Shown: positions 1 to 8,978 of the stretch, piece after piece
How the letters are laid out: each line of letters opens with the position of its first letter
Position numbering within the stretch: position 1 is the stretch's first letter
Assembly: GCF_030149505.1 (NCBI RefSeq)
Contig: NZ_JASBRN010000013.1
Span: 1 to 43,990, forward strand
Origin: Nocardioides sp.
GTDB lineage: Bacteria > Actinomycetota > Actinomycetes > Propionibacteriales > Nocardioidaceae
Direction of reading: 5' to 3'
DNA: 43,990 nt
Position numbers and translations under genes: made by a program
Notes under the pieces: model-generated
Database searches by the model: none
Seen by the model: the letters and a program-made list of their open reading frames with translations, nothing else
Told to the model about the DNA's origin: nothing

Positions 1-2
1 AC

Positions 3-59
3 CTCGCAGCAGCAGCCGTCAACCTCCAGCGACTTCACAACAACGCACTGACCACCTGA
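3..59 (+). CDS. possible 3' end of a transposase gene (truncated by window edge)
   Basis: An open frame enters from the left edge and stops at 57-59. Its 18 residues read LAAAAVNLQRLHNNALTT. Many DDE transposases of the IS1182/IS5-like groups end in a similar A-x-N-L-x-R-L helix, so this may be a transposase tail. The stretch is too short to prove this. It would explain why the usual upstream neighbour of hpt (tilS) is not seen here. It could also be chance. Confidence 0.25.
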   Translation, partial: LAAAAVNLQRLHNNALTT

Positions 60-337
60 GCACCGCTCCGGGCACCCCCGTGCCCGCCACGTCCCAACAC
101 CCATCAGGCAAAGCCCAACAGCCACCTGCTTGAACCGGAACACCACACAGGGCGCTAATCCCCTGTGCCCACACCCGCCCCAGCCGCCCGACCAGAGCCC
201 CCATGACCCAGAAGGGCCATCCGGGCAGCCGCGCAGGCAAAGCCTCGCCATTCCGGCTCATCCCGGTCCGGAACCGGCCGACCCTCAGGTCAGGGGAGTC
301 GACCGCGCCCGCGGTCCGAGCCATGGGAGCACCACAC
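60..337. other. non-coding stretch before the secreted protein gene
   Basis: No convincing gene is seen. It looks less GC-rich than the rest of the window, by eye, in its first 160 bases. It holds a 7-bp hairpin (CACAGGG 146-152 with CCCTGTG 161-167, 8-nt loop) that could end transcription from the left. A GGGAG at 324-328 serves as ribosome binding site for the gene starting at 338. Confidence 0.4.
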
Positions 338-1147
338 ATGAAGAAGCGTCTGAGCCTGCTGACCGTCCTGTTCGTCTTCCTGTCCGCGCTCGCGCCGGTC
401 GGGACCGCCCACGCCAAGGGCGGGGGCGGCCCTGACGACGACGGCCCCCTGTGCTGGCTGCTCGCCTGGGGGTGCGACGACGACCGTGACGACGAGGACG
501 AGGACGAGGACGGCGACGACGACGGTGTCGTGACCACCCAGCCGGCGTACCTGATCCAGGGTGTCGCCGTCGACGGCAACGGCAAGGGCGTCGACAACGT
601 CGCGGTCCAGGCGCTCGACGCCAGCACGGGCGAGCCCGTCGCGACCGCGCTCACCTACGCCAGCGCCCGCCGCACCGGACCGCAGCACGGCTACTTCTAC
701 CTCTGGGTCGACCGGGGCGTGTACGACGTCGTGCTGGTCAAGCGCGGGTACGACGCCACCTTCCTCTCCGACGTGAACGTCCGCAGCGCCAAGCCGGTGA
801 GCCTCGGCGAGCTCCGCCTCGACCTGCGCGACTGGCCGACCAGCACCGTCGCCGAGGTCCTCGACCCGGTCGTCGCCCCGCGCCAGTCGGTGGTGGTCTC
901 GGTGGCCGTCGACAGCAAGCGGGCCAAGGTCACGGGTGGGCGACTCGTCGTCCTGGACGGCAAGAAGGTCCTCGCCACCCAGCGCCTGACGAGGGCCGAC
1001 CAGGGTGTCGCCACCGTGGACCTGGGTCGGCTGCCGCGCGGCACGCACAGGCTGTCGGTGGAGTACCGCGGCGTCGACGGGCTGAAGTCTTCCAAGGCAA
1101 GGACCCTCAAGGTCGTGGTCGCCAAGCCGGGGGCCGGCCGCCGCTGA
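338..1147 (+). CDS. secreted protein with acidic linker and two beta-sandwich-like domains
   Basis: This 269-residue protein has a clear Sec signal peptide: MKKR, then a hydrophobic core, then an AHA cleavage site near residue 26. After a Gly-rich patch and a run of about 18 mainly Asp/Glu residues (roughly 48-65) comes a carboxypeptidase-regulatory-like domain (about 70-155). It ends in an Ig-like beta domain of the type found as repeats in surface proteins. It is therefore exported, perhaps Ca-binding through the acidic run (inference). No catalytic motif is seen. The start at 338 is chosen because it gives an intact signal peptide and has GGGAG 9 nt upstream. An upstream in-frame ATG at 203 would bury the signal peptide behind 45 residues. 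Function unknown. Confidence 0.75.
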   Translation: MKKRLSLLTVLFVFLSALAPVGTAHAKGGGGPDDDGPLCWLLAWGCDDDRDDEDEDEDGDDDGVVTTQPAYLIQGVAVDGNGKGVDNVAVQALDASTGEPVATALTYASARRTGPQHGYFYLWVDRGVYDVVLVKRGYDATFLSDVNVRSAKPVSLGELRLDLRDWPTSTVAEVLDPVVAPRQSVVVSVAVDSKRAKVTGGRLVVLDGKKVLATQRLTRADQGVATVDLGRLPRGTHRLSVEYRGVDGLKSSKARTLKVVVAKPGAGRR

Positions 1148-1173
1148 GCGGAGCGGGTCGGGCTGAGCGGGTC

Positions 1174-1203
1174 GGCACGCGGCCGGGACCCCGGCCGCGT
1201 GCC
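1174..1203 (+). terminator. strong hairpin terminator after the secreted protein gene
   Basis: GGCACGCGGCCGGG (1174-1187) pairs perfectly with 1190-1203 over 14 bp around a 2-nt centre. It begins 27 nt after the stop codon. No T-tract follows, as is common in actinobacteria. Confidence 0.65.
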
Positions 1204-1223
1204 GCCCGACGGCGTACCGGTCG

Positions 1224-1229
1224 TAGGCT
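1224..1229 (+). promoter_or_regulatory. candidate -10 element of hpt (leaderless)
   Basis: TAGGCT lies 7 nt before the hpt ATG, with no Shine-Dalgarno between them. This fits TANNNT promoters of leaderless actinobacterial mRNAs. Confidence 0.5.
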
Positions 1230-1236
1230 GCCGCCC

Positions 1237-1788
1237 ATGGACTCTGCCCACGTGGAGAACGACCTCGTCAACGTGCTGTTCACCGAGGCCCAGATCCAGC
1301 AGCGGCTGCGGGAGATGGCCCAGGAGATCCAGCGCGACTACGAGGGCGAGGAGCTCCTCATCGTCGGCATCCTGCGGGGTGCGGTCATGGTGATGGCCGA
1401 CCTGGCCCGCTCCTTCGAGCGCCACATCGAGATGGACTGGATGGCGGTGAGCTCCTACGGCTCGGGCACCAAGTCCAGCGGCGTCGTGCGCATCCTCAAG
1501 GACCTCGACACCGACATCAGCGGCCGGCACGTGGTGATCGTCGACGAGATCATCGACACCGGGCTCACGCTGTCGTGGCTGACCTCCAACCTCAGCAGCC
1601 GCAACCCCGCGAGCGTCGCGATCGCCACCCTGCTGCGCAAGCCCGAGGCCCTGCAGATGCCCGTCGACGTGAAGTACGTCGGGTGGGACATCCCCAACGA
1701 GTTCGTCGTCGGCTACGGCCTGGACTACCGCGAGAAGTACCGCAACCTGCGCGACATCGGCACCCTCGCCCCGCACGTCTACAGCTGA
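1237..1788 (+). CDS. hpt: hypoxanthine phosphoribosyltransferase
   Basis: This cytosolic purine salvage enzyme joins hypoxanthine or guanine to PRPP to give IMP or GMP. The protein has 183 residues, normal for bacterial Hpt. The PRPP-binding loop VVIVDEIIDTG is at residues 99-109, and the N-terminal LLIVGILRGAV pyrophosphate-loop segment is present. The C-terminal VGYGLDYREKYRNL is typical of the family. It sits directly upstream of ftsH, as in Mycobacterium and Streptomyces. The usual partner tilS is not in the window. The start at 1237 is supported by a -10-like TAGGCT 7 nt upstream. Confidence 0.95.
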   Translation: MDSAHVENDLVNVLFTEAQIQQRLREMAQEIQRDYEGEELLIVGILRGAVMVMADLARSFERHIEMDWMAVSSYGSGTKSSGVVRILKDLDTDISGRHVVIVDEIIDTGLTLSWLTSNLSSRNPASVAIATLLRKPEALQMPVDVKYVGWDIPNEFVVGYGLDYREKYRNLRDIGTLAPHVYS

Positions 1789-1809
1789 GCGCCAGTCCTC
1801 GAGGGCCTC

Positions 1810-1837
1810 GTTCCCAGCCTCCTGAGAGGATGGGAAC
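1810..1837 (+). terminator. imperfect hairpin between hpt and ftsH
   Basis: GTTCCCA (1810-1816) pairs with TGGGAAC (1831-1837). An inner CCTC/GAGG pair extends the stem past one G-A mismatch. It may terminate hpt transcripts or act in the ftsH promoter region. Nothing else distinguishes these uses. Confidence 0.4.
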
Positions 1838-1891
1838 GGTGGCGGCGGGTACCGTCGTCACTTCGAATCGTGCACCCAACGAGAGAAGTCC

Positions 1892-3949
1892 GTGAAGCGC
1901 ATAGGCAAGAGTCCCTGGCTCTGGATCGTCGTGGCCGTGGTCGGCGTCCTGCTGGCCCTGCAGTTCCTGGCGCCCAGCGGGGGCGGCGACGAGATCACCT
2001 CCTCGGAGATGACGTCCTACATCGCCGAGGGCGAGGTCAAGGAGATCACCTTCGTCGACGGTGACCAGGAGATCCGCGCGATCCTCGACGACGGCGTCCG
2101 TGAGGAGGGTGCGGAGGTCCGCACCTTCTGGATCAGCGGCACCCAGTCGCGCCTCTACGTCCAGGCCCAGCAGCAGGTCGAGGCCGGGGAGATCGAGGAG
2201 CTCAGCACCGAGGTCTCCCGCCCGAGCGCGCTCGGCACCTTCCTCTTCTCGTTCCTGCCGCTGATCATCATCTTCATCGTCTTCCTGTGGCTGCTCAACA
2301 ACATGCAGGGCGGCGGCGGCCGCGGCGTCATGCAGTTCGCCAAGTCCAAGGCCAAGCTGATCTCCAAGGACATGCCGAAGACGACCTTCGCCGACGTCGC
2401 CGGGTGCGACGAGGCGATCGAGGAGCTCGGCGAGATCAAGGAGTTCCTGCAGGAGCCGGCCAAGTTCCAGGCCGTCGGCGCCAAGATCCCCAAGGGCGTG
2501 CTGCTCTACGGCTCGCCCGGCACCGGCAAGACCCTGCTGGCCCGCGCGGTCGCGGGCGAGGCCGGTGTCCCCTTCTACTCCATCTCCGGCTCCGACTTCG
2601 TCGAGATGTTCGTCGGTGTGGGTGCGAGCCGCGTGCGCGACCTGTTCGAGCAGGCCAAGGAGAACGCCCCGGCCATCGTCTTCATCGACGAGATCGACGC
2701 CGTGGGCCGCCACCGCGGCACCGGCATGGGCGGCGGCCACGACGAGCGCGAGCAGACGCTCAACCAGCTGCTCGTGGAGATGGACGGCTTCGACGTACGA
2801 GGTGGGGTCATCCTCATCGCGGCCACCAACCGTCCCGACGTGCTCGACCCGGCGCTCCTGCGGCCCGGCCGCTTCGACCGGCAGATCCAGGTCGACGCCC
2901 CCGACCTGTCCGGTCGCGAGCAGATCCTGAAGGTCCACTCGCGCGGGAAGCCGCTGGCCACCGACGTCAACCTGCTCTCGGTCGCCCGCCGGACCCCCGG
3001 CTTCTCCGGCGCCGACCTGGCCAACGTCCTCAACGAGGCCGCGCTGCTCACCGCGCGCGCCAACGCCAAGCTCATCACCAACGAGGCGCTGGACGAGGCG
3101 ATCGACCGCGTGATCGCCGGTCCGCAGCGGCGTACGCGCCTGATGAGCGAGAAGGAGAAGCTCATCACCGCCTACCACGAGGGCGGCCACGCCCTCGTCG
3201 CCGCGGCGCTCCCGGGCAACGACCCGGTCCACAAGATCACGATCCTGCCGCGCGGTCGGGCGCTGGGCTACACGATGGTGCTGCCCGACTCCGACAAGTA
3301 CTCCCAGCCCCGCAGCCAGATGCTCGACCAGCTGGCCTACATGCTGGGCGGACGGGCCGCGGAGGAGCTGATCTTCCACGACCCGACCACCGGCGCCGGC
3401 AACGACATCGAGAAGGCCACCAACGTGGCCCGCGCGATGGTCACGCAGTACGGCATGACCGAGCGCCTCGGTGCCATCAAGCTCGGCGAGTCCGGCTCGC
3501 AGCCGTTCCTGGGCCGCGACCTGGGGCACTCGCGCGACTACTCCGAGTCGGTCGCCGCGATCGTCGACGAGGAGGTGAAGGCCCTGCTCGCGAACGCCCA
3601 CCAGGAGGCCTTCGACATCCTCGAGGAGAACCGCGACGTCCTCGACGCCCTGGTCCTGGAGCTGCTGGACAAGGAGACGCTCGACAAGGAGCAGATCGCC
3701 CGGATCTTCGAGGCGCTGCGGATGCGCCCGGCCCGGCCCGCGTGGACCGGCTCCGACACCCGTCGCCCCTCGCAAATGCCCCCGGTCGAGATCCCCCAGG
3801 AGATCCGTGACCGGGCGCGCGCCAACGGCGTCGCGGAGCACCAGACCGCGGGCGCGGTCGTCACGCCCCCGGGCGCCGGCGGCGACGTGCACGGCGGCCC
3901 CGCGGCACCGGGTGGCCACGCGACCCCGCCGGGTCCCGACGCCCCCTGA
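1892..3949 (+). CDS. ftsH: ATP-dependent zinc metalloprotease FtsH
   Basis: This membrane-bound AAA protease degrades misfolded and regulatory membrane proteins. The 685-residue protein has transmembrane segments at about 9-28 and 113-136, flanking an extracytoplasmic loop. The AAA domain follows: Walker A GSPGTGKT at 207-214 (Ser replaces the usual Pro), Walker B IVFIDEID with Asp266, and the arginine-finger region. The zinc site is HEGGH at 429-433 rather than the commoner HEAGH, with the acidic third ligand in the [15 protein letters not shown] region. The tail is Pro/Gly-rich and probably disordered. It starts at GTG 1892 with GAGAGAAG upstream. It heads the folate cluster, as in other actinobacteria. 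Confidence 0.97.
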   Translation: MKRIGKSPWLWIVVAVVGVLLALQFLAPSGGGDEITSSEMTSYIAEGEVKEITFVDGDQEIRAILDDGVREEGAEVRTFWISGTQSRLYVQAQQQVEAGEIEELSTEVSRPSALGTFLFSFLPLIIIFIVFLWLLNNMQGGGGRGVMQFAKSKAKLISKDMPKTTFADVAGCDEAIEELGEIKEFLQEPAKFQAVGAKIPKGVLLYGSPGTGKTLLARAVAGEAGVPFYSISGSDFVEMFVGVGASRVRDLFEQAKENAPAIVFIDEIDAVGRHRGTGMGGGHDEREQTLNQLLVEMDGFDVRGGVILIAATNRPDVLDPALLRPGRFDRQIQVDAPDLSGREQILKVHSRGKPLATDVNLLSVARRTPGFSGADLANVLNEAALLTARANAKLITNEALDEAIDRVIAGPQRRTRLMSEKEKLITAYHEGGHALVAAALPGNDPVHKITILPRGRALGYTMVLPDSDKYSQPRSQMLDQLAYMLGGRAAEELIFHDPTTGAGNDIEKATNVARAMVTQYGMTERLGAIKLGESGSQPFLGRDLGHSRDYSESVAAIVDEEVKALLANAHQEAFDILEENRDVLDALVLELLDKETLDKEQIARIFEALRMRPARPAWTGSDTRRPSQMPPVEIPQEIRDRARANGVAEHQTAGAVVTPPGAGGDVHGGPAAPGGHATPPGPDAP

Positions 3950-4094
3950 CGCCTGCCCCGGGACGGGCCACCGGCAGAGCGGCCCACCCGATCGGGTCAA
4001 TCCGCGCAGGGGGACCGGGCCGAACCCACGTCGCACCACGCAGGTCACACCCCAGGACGGACTCACCGAGTCCCCGAGCGGATACCGAGCACCC

Positions 4095-4718
4095 ATGACC
4101 GACATCATCACGACCCCCGATCGTGACCCGCAGGACATCCCCGCCTTCGACCACGCGCGCGCCGAGGCGGCCGTGCGGGAGCTGCTCGCCGCCATCGGCG
4201 AGGACCCCGACCGCGAGGGGCTGCGCGACACGCCGGCCCGCGTCGCCCGGGCGTACGCCGAGCTGACCGCGGGGCTGCGGATAACCCCGCAGGAGGTGCT
4301 GACCACCACCTTCGACCTCGGTCACGACGAGATGGTGCTGGTCCGCGACATCGAGCTGTGGTCGATGTGCGAGCACCACCTGGTGCCCTTCACGGGTGTC
4401 GCGCACGTCGGCTACATCCCTGCGACGTCCGGCAAGATCACCGGCCTGTCCAAGCTGGCCCGGCTGGTCGACGTCTACGCCAAGCGTCCTCAGGTCCAGG
4501 AGCGGCTCACGACCCAGGTCGCCGACGCCCTCATGGACATCCTCGAGGCCCGCGGCGTCATCGTCGTGATCGAGGCCGAGCACCTGTGCATGACCATGCG
4601 CGGGGTGAAGAAGGGCGGGGCGAGCACCATCACGTCGGCGGTGCGCGGCATCATGCACAACCACCCCACGCGCAGCGAGGCCATGGCGCTCATCCACGGC
4701 ACCCGCGGCGCCCGCTGA
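4095..4718 (+). CDS. folE: GTP cyclohydrolase I
   Basis: First step of folate synthesis: GTP is opened and rearranged to dihydroneopterin triphosphate. The 207-residue protein carries the zinc ligands Cys92 and His95 in SMCEHH and Cys165 in EHLCM, plus the family block GLSKLARLV. The type I fold length is normal. The start at ATG 4095 is chosen because the reading frame upstream (from 3807) overlaps ftsH in a different frame and is not conserved-looking. It is followed by folP, folB and folK on the same strand. Confidence 0.96.
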   Translation: MTDIITTPDRDPQDIPAFDHARAEAAVRELLAAIGEDPDREGLRDTPARVARAYAELTAGLRITPQEVLTTTFDLGHDEMVLVRDIELWSMCEHHLVPFTGVAHVGYIPATSGKITGLSKLARLVDVYAKRPQVQERLTTQVADALMDILEARGVIVVIEAEHLCMTMRGVKKGGASTITSAVRGIMHNHPTRSEAMALIHGTRGAR

Positions 4719-4750
4719 GCCGATCGCGGCGCAGCGCGACACCGATCGGC
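4719..4750 (+). other. short inverted repeat between folE and folP
   Basis: GCCGATCG (4719-4726), beginning right after the folE stop codon, pairs with CGATCGGC (4743-4750) around a 16-nt loop. It may tune read-through into folP. The folP ribosome site GAGGAGGT at 4759-4766 lies just downstream. Confidence 0.35.
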
Positions 4751-4776
4751 ACGTCCCGAGGAGGTCCGAGCAGCCG

Positions 4777-5610
4777 ATGCCCCGACCGCTGGTGATGGGC
4801 GTGGTCAACGTGACCCCCGACTCCTTCTCCGACGGCGGTCGGTACGTCGAGCCGCGCGCTGCCGTGGCCCACGGCCTGGCGCTGCTGGAGCGGGGCGCCG
4901 ACCTGCTCGACGTGGGTGGTGAGTCGACCCGGCCGGGGGCCACCCGGCCGCTGGTGGCCGAGGAGCTCGCCCGGGTCGTCCCGGTGATCACCGAGCTGGC
5001 GGCAGCCGGCGCGACGGTCTCGGTCGACACCATGCGCGCCGAGGTGGCCGCGGCCGCCCTCGAGGCGGGCGCGAGCATCGTCAACGACGTCTCCGGCGGG
5101 CTCGCCGACCCCGACATGCTCCCGCTCGTGGCCACCAGCGGGGCGACGTACGTCGCGATGCACTGGCGCGCGCACGCCGACCGGATGAGTGCCCACACCG
5201 ACTACTCCGCCCACGGCGGGGTCGTGCCCGGCGTGGTGGCCGAGCTCGCGCAGCGGGTCGAGGCCGCGCTGGCGGCGGGGATCGACGCGGACCGGCTCGT
5301 GCTCGACCCCGGCCTGGGCTTCGCCAAGACCGCCGAGCAGAGCTGGGAGCTGCTGCGCGGGCTGGCCGCGCTGGACTCCCTCGGGCACCGGCTGCTCGTG
5401 GGCGCCAGCCGCAAGTCCTTCCTGGGCCGGCTCCTCGCCGACGCCGCGGGCGAGCCGCGGGCCGTCGACGACCGGGAGGCGGCCCACCTGGCCGTGGTGC
5501 TGCACTGCGCCCGGGCCGGGGTGTGGGGGGTGAGGGTGCACGACGTAGGTTCGTCATGCGACGCGCTCTCCGCCTGGGAGGCGCTGGAGGAAGGAGGGGC
5601 ACGTGGCTGA
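4777..5610 (+). CDS. folP: dihydropteroate synthase
   Basis: Condenses 6-hydroxymethyl-dihydropterin pyrophosphate with p-aminobenzoate to dihydropteroate; this is the sulfonamide target. The 277-residue TIM barrel starts MGVVNVTPDSFSDGG (first signature). It carries DVGGESTRPGA (second signature), SVDT, IVNDVSGG, the DPGLGFAKT motif and GASRKSFLG. The start codon follows a strong GAGGAGGT. Its last 8 bases overlap the start of folB, so the two genes are translationally coupled. Confidence 0.96.
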   Translation: MPRPLVMGVVNVTPDSFSDGGRYVEPRAAVAHGLALLERGADLLDVGGESTRPGATRPLVAEELARVVPVITELAAAGATVSVDTMRAEVAAAALEAGASIVNDVSGGLADPDMLPLVATSGATYVAMHWRAHADRMSAHTDYSAHGGVVPGVVAELAQRVEAALAAGIDADRLVLDPGLGFAKTAEQSWELLRGLAALDSLGHRLLVGASRKSFLGRLLADAAGEPRAVDDREAAHLAVVLHCARAGVWGVRVHDVGSSCDALSAWEALEEGGARG

Positions 5611-5974
5611 CGAGCTGTCCGTCACCGGCATCGAGTGCTGGGGCCACCACGGCGTCTTCGAGCACGAGCGGCGCGAGGGCCAGCCCTTCGTCATCGACCT
5701 GCAGCTCGGCCTGGACACCCGTCCGGCCGCCGCGTCCGACGACTTGCGCGACACCGTGGACTACGGAAGTCTCGTGGCGCAGGTGAAGGCCGCGGTCGAG
5801 CGCGACCCGGTCGACCTGATCGAGACCCTCATCCACCGCATCTCGGAGGTGTGCCTCATGGACAGCCGAGTGGAGTGGGCGAGGGTGACGGTGCACAAGC
5901 CGAACGCCCCCATCGACGCGACGTTCTCGGACGTCACGCTCACGACGACCAGGACCCGCGAGGAGCTTTCGTGA
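5603..5974 (+). CDS. folB: dihydroneopterin aldolase
   Basis: Cleaves 7,8-dihydroneopterin to 6-hydroxymethyl-dihydropterin and glycolaldehyde. The 123-residue protein has the family N-terminus GIECWGHHGVFEHERREGQPF, the conserved DTVDYG and the late catalytic Lys in VTVHKPNAP. The start is GTG 5603 behind AAGGAGGGG. It overlaps folP by 8 nt and folK by 4 nt (GTGA), consistent with one mRNA. Confidence 0.95.
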   Translation: MADELSVTGIECWGHHGVFEHERREGQPFVIDLQLGLDTRPAAASDDLRDTVDYGSLVAQVKAAVERDPVDLIETLIHRISEVCLMDSRVEWARVTVHKPNAPIDATFSDVTLTTTRTREELS

Positions 5975-6540
5975 CCGAGGTGCCCAACCCGCACATCATC
6001 GACGCCGACACCCTGACCGGCGAGATGCGCCCGATCCGGCGCGCGGTCCTGGCGATCGGCTCCAACCTCGGCGAGCGGATGGCGACCCTGCAGGGCGCGG
6101 TCAACGCGATCGCCGACACCCCCGACGTGTGGGTCACCGGTGTCTCCCCGGTCTACGAGACCGAGCCGGTCGACAGCCCCGAGGGCTCCAAGCCCTTCCT
6201 CAACGCCGTCGTCCTCATCGACACCACGCTGGCCGCGACCCGCCTGCTCGACCGCGCCCTGGCGATCGAGGACGCCTTCGACCGTGAGCGCGGCGAGGTC
6301 CGCAACGCCCCGCGCACCCTCGACGTGGACCTGATCGTCGTCGGCGACCGCCGCAGCGCCACCGACGAGCTGCAGCTCCCGCACCCGCGGGCGGCCGAGC
6401 GCGCCTTCGTCCTGAAGCCGTGGTTCGACCTCGAGCCCGACGCCGTCATCCCCGACCGCGGCCCGATCGCCGACCTGCTGGCCGCGGTGGGCCTCGACGG
6501 CGTCACCCTGCGCGACGACCTGGCCCTCGGGCTGGAGTGA
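5971..6540 (+). CDS. folK: 2-amino-4-hydroxy-6-hydroxymethyldihydropteridine diphosphokinase
   Basis: Transfers pyrophosphate from ATP to hydroxymethyl-dihydropterin, making the FolP substrate. The 189-residue protein shows AIGSNLGERMATLQ, SPVYETEPV, the HPPK signature NAPRTLDVDLI and the LPHPRAAERAFVL block. The usual R-x-G-PR is NAPR here. About 25 residues precede the conserved core. The start is GTG 5971 in the GTGA overlap with the folB stop. The enzyme acts before FolP in the pathway although the gene comes later in the operon. Confidence 0.95.
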   Translation: MTEVPNPHIIDADTLTGEMRPIRRAVLAIGSNLGERMATLQGAVNAIADTPDVWVTGVSPVYETEPVDSPEGSKPFLNAVVLIDTTLAATRLLDRALAIEDAFDRERGEVRNAPRTLDVDLIVVGDRRSATDELQLPHPRAAERAFVLKPWFDLEPDAVIPDRGPIADLLAAVGLDGVTLRDDLALGLE

Positions 6541-7019
6541 CCGAGCCGCCCCGGGAGGCTCCGACCGGCACGATCCGGCCGGTCTCCCCGGTCGTGCTCG
6601 TGCTGCTGGCCCTGGCCGGGCTGGTGCTCGGGTGGCTGCTGCGCCCGGTCTCGGTCGAGCTGCGCGGGGTCGCCCCCGTCGTCACCTGGCCGCAGCCGAC
6701 GCTGCTGGCGTTCGTCGCGGTCGCGCTCGGGCGGTTCGCCTGGGACACCCGCCGCACGCTCAAGCGCCGCCCCGACCTCCTCGAGCCGCACCGGGCGGTC
6801 AACCGGCTCGCGTTCGGCCGGGCGGCGTCGTACGTCGGGAGCGTGGCGGGTGGCGGGTACGCCGGCTACGCCCTGGCCTGGCTCGGCTCGCGCGGCCCGC
6901 TGGCCGGTGACCGGGTGCTCTGGTCGGGCCTCGCGGCGCTCGCGGCTGTGGCGGTCGTCGCGTGCGGCGTGCTGCTCGAGCGTGCGTGTCGCGTCCGGCT
7001 GGACGACTCCGCGCCCTAA
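6537..7019 (+). CDS. DUF3180 family four-helix membrane protein
   Basis: This 160-residue protein has four hydrophobic segments: about 18-36, 47-64, 93-113 and 126-146. DUF3180 proteins usually sit directly after folK in actinobacteria, as here. The start is GTG 6537 in the GTGA overlap with the folK stop, so it is translated with the folate operon. Its function is unknown; a membrane role linked to the folate genes is only inferred from position. Confidence 0.8.
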   Translation: MTEPPREAPTGTIRPVSPVVLVLLALAGLVLGWLLRPVSVELRGVAPVVTWPQPTLLAFVAVALGRFAWDTRRTLKRRPDLLEPHRAVNRLAFGRAASYVGSVAGGGYAGYALAWLGSRGPLAGDRVLWSGLAALAAVAVVACGVLLERACRVRLDDSAP

Positions 7020-7022
7020 CCT
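7017..7022 (+). promoter_or_regulatory. candidate -10 element for the gene at 7030
   Basis: TAACCT lies 7 nt before ATG 7030 and overlaps the DUF3180 stop codon. No ribosome site intervenes, so a leaderless transcript is likely. Confidence 0.45.
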
Positions 7023-7029
7023 GGACGGC

Positions 7030-7659
7030 ATGACTTCCCCAGCGGCCACTCCCGTCACACAGGTCACGTCGGCCGCGACCGCCCGACGGCGCCAGCGCTC
7101 GACCCGGCTGAGCGTTGCCACCCTGCTGCTGGTCGTCTCCGCGACCCTGGTCGCCGGCACCGCCGCGTCCGGCTCGTGGCTGCTGCTGGTGCTCGCCGCC
7201 GCCGGGGCCGTGGTGCTCGGCGCCGCCGCGACGCGCATCACCCACGCCGAGCTCGTGCAGTCGCGCCGCGACGCCGCCCGCGACCGGGCCGAGCAGGCGC
7301 AGGCCTACCGCCGCCTCGCCGAGGAGCGCTCCGCCGAGCACACCGCCCGCGTCGAGGACCTCCGCTCCCGCATCGCCGAGCGCGAGCAGGCGCTCACCGA
7401 GCTCGGCACCGTCCTGTCCGCGACCCAGCGCCAGGCCGCCGACGCGGCCCGCGACCTCGCCGCCGAGCGCCGCCGCACCGACCGCCTCGAGGAGGACCTC
7501 CTCGTCGCCACCCGCGCCCTGGACGCCGCCTCCGAGCAGACCACTGACGCGATCATGCGCGTGGCCGAGCTCGAGCAGGAGGTCGACGTCCTGCGCGCCG
7601 AGCTCGACACGGTCACCGCCGCCTGGCACGCCGCCGAGGGGCGTCGCAAGCACGCCTGA
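7030..7659 (+). CDS. membrane-anchored coiled-coil protein of unknown function
   Basis: The 209-residue protein has two closely spaced transmembrane helices (about 28-44 and 50-67). A long Ala/Glu/Arg-rich heptad-like region (about 75-200) follows, predicted by eye to form a coiled coil in the cytoplasm. Its position between DUF3180 and the panC region matches Rv3604c (DUF6779-type) of Mycobacterium, a membrane protein of unknown role. Homology is only inferred from place and layout. The 3' end is followed by a long inverted repeat. Confidence 0.7.
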   Translation: MTSPAATPVTQVTSAATARRRQRSTRLSVATLLLVVSATLVAGTAASGSWLLLVLAAAGAVVLGAAATRITHAELVQSRRDAARDRAEQAQAYRRLAEERSAEHTARVEDLRSRIAEREQALTELGTVLSATQRQAADAARDLAAERRRTDRLEEDLLVATRALDAASEQTTDAIMRVAELEQEVDVLRAELDTVTAAWHAAEGRRKHA

Positions 7660-7681
7660 GCCCGGGGCGGGTCGGGGCTAC

Positions 7682-7733
7682 TCCGAATCAATTCTGATGC
7701 TCAGCTCGCGTGGAGCATCAGAAATGATTCGGA
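7682..7733. repeat. long-armed intergenic inverted repeat (third-family variant)
   Basis: Arms 7682-7702 and 7713-7733 pair over 20 of 21 positions around a 10-nt loop. The stretch is AT-richer than its surroundings. The outer part, TACTCCGAATC-AATT, resembles TAGTCCGACTGCAATT of the element at 42503-42574. It may terminate transcription from 7659 and may be a mobile palindromic repeat. Confidence 0.65.
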
Positions 7734-7824
7734 CTTTCCGCGCGCGGACGGCGCTGCTCGACCGACAGCGGCGCAGCCCGCACCGGCCGCCCGGGTGAGA
7801 CGACCTGCGGCATGATGAGGCCGC

Positions 7825-8931
7825 GTGATCCCCGAGGAGAGCCGCTTCGAGTCCGATCCCGAGGAGCTGGTGGGGGACCCGCCGCTGCCTGACGGCTGGG
7901 AGATCGGTACGCCGGACGCGACCGACCGGTTCGAGGTCGCCCGCCTGACGCACCTGCTGCGGGCCCACGAGCGCCACGGGCGCGGCTGGGCCGGGGCCAG
8001 CGTCGACGACGTGCTGGTCGAGGTGTCCGAGCACGGGCTGCGCACGCGCGAGAACGTCGTCGTCCGCGACCCCGAGGGCCAGATCCAGGCCTGGGGCAGC
8101 GTGCACGACCGCGCCGGCGGGCGGATGCTCTACGTCCACATCGTCTCCCGCGAGCTGGCCCACCCGATCGCGCGCAAGTGCTCCGACGTCCTTATCGAGT
8201 GGGCGCGCGGCCAGGCCCGCGCGGTGGGCGCGGCGCGGGGGCTGGAGACCCAGCAGATCGACACCGGTGCCTTCGAGGGCGACGACCGGCAGTACGCCTG
8301 GCTCACCAGCGCCGGCTTCCGCAAGGTCCGCACCTGGTGGCAGATGACCCGCCCGGTGGAGCCGCACGAGGTCGAGCTGGTGCCCGACCCCGACGAGTGG
8401 GAGGCGCGCGGCGCCCGGTTCCGGCTGGTCGACCGGGAGGGGCAGGGGCTCCCCGACGAGGAGGACCTGCGCGCGGTGCACGACGTCCTCGAGGCCGCGT
8501 TCACCGACCACTTCAACTCCTTCGAGGAGTCCTACGCCGAGTTCCTGCACCGGCTGCGCGAGGACCCCGGCCACCGCTGGAACCACTGGTGGCTGGCCGA
8601 GCTCGTCGACGACGTCCCCGAGGGCCTGGACGCGCCCGCCGGCCGCCACCCCGCGGTGGGGGCCCTGATCGGGACGGTCTCCCACAACGCGACGGGTCCG
8701 GACTCGTCGTACGTCTCCTACATCGGGGTCGTCGACGCCGCCCGCGGCCGTGGGGTCGCCAAGGGACTGCTGCGCACCGTCATCGCCGACGCCGCCCGTC
8801 GCGGCCGGGTCTCGGTCGGGCTCGAGGTCGACGCTGACTCCTCCACCCACGCCCACCAGCTCTACGAGTCGATGGGTTGGCGCACGAAGTACGTCACGGA
8901 GTCCTGGCACCTGGACGTGCCGGTCGAGTGA
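7825..8931 (+). CDS. two-domain GNAT family N-acetyltransferase
   Basis: At 368 residues this is about twice one GNAT domain. The C-terminal half holds the acetyl-CoA pyrophosphate-binding segment ARGRGVAKGLLRTVI (about residues 309-323) and the terminal LYESMGWR beta-bulge motif. The N-terminal half (about 30-170) looks like a degenerate GNAT copy, ending WLTSAGFRKVRTWWQM. Tandem GNAT proteins include MshD, the mycothiol synthase; this one is not called MshD because its diagnostic residues cannot be verified. The start is GTG 7825, 8 nt after CATGAT. It converges on the ABC ATPase gene, 47 bp away. Confidence 0.8.
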   Translation: MIPEESRFESDPEELVGDPPLPDGWEIGTPDATDRFEVARLTHLLRAHERHGRGWAGASVDDVLVEVSEHGLRTRENVVVRDPEGQIQAWGSVHDRAGGRMLYVHIVSRELAHPIARKCSDVLIEWARGQARAVGAARGLETQQIDTGAFEGDDRQYAWLTSAGFRKVRTWWQMTRPVEPHEVELVPDPDEWEARGARFRLVDREGQGLPDEEDLRAVHDVLEAAFTDHFNSFEESYAEFLHRLREDPGHRWNHWWLAELVDDVPEGLDAPAGRHPAVGALIGTVSHNATGPDSSYVSYIGVVDAARGRGVAKGLLRTVIADAARRGRVSVGLEVDADSSTHAHQLYESMGWRTKYVTESWHLDVPVE

Positions 8932-8978
8932 GTCGCTGCGGGGCCGACGCGTGGCCGCTGAACCTGGCCGCGCTCGGG

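Noticed and set aside
1592..4309. Very long minus-strand open frame opposite hpt and ftsH
   Set aside because: It is the shadow of high-GC coding on the other strand. Its translation is low-complexity and the plus-strand genes are certain.
7825..8931. Mycothiol synthase MshD
   Set aside because: Tandem GNAT layout fits, but diagnostic substrate residues cannot be confirmed and neighbours are unrelated to mycothiol.
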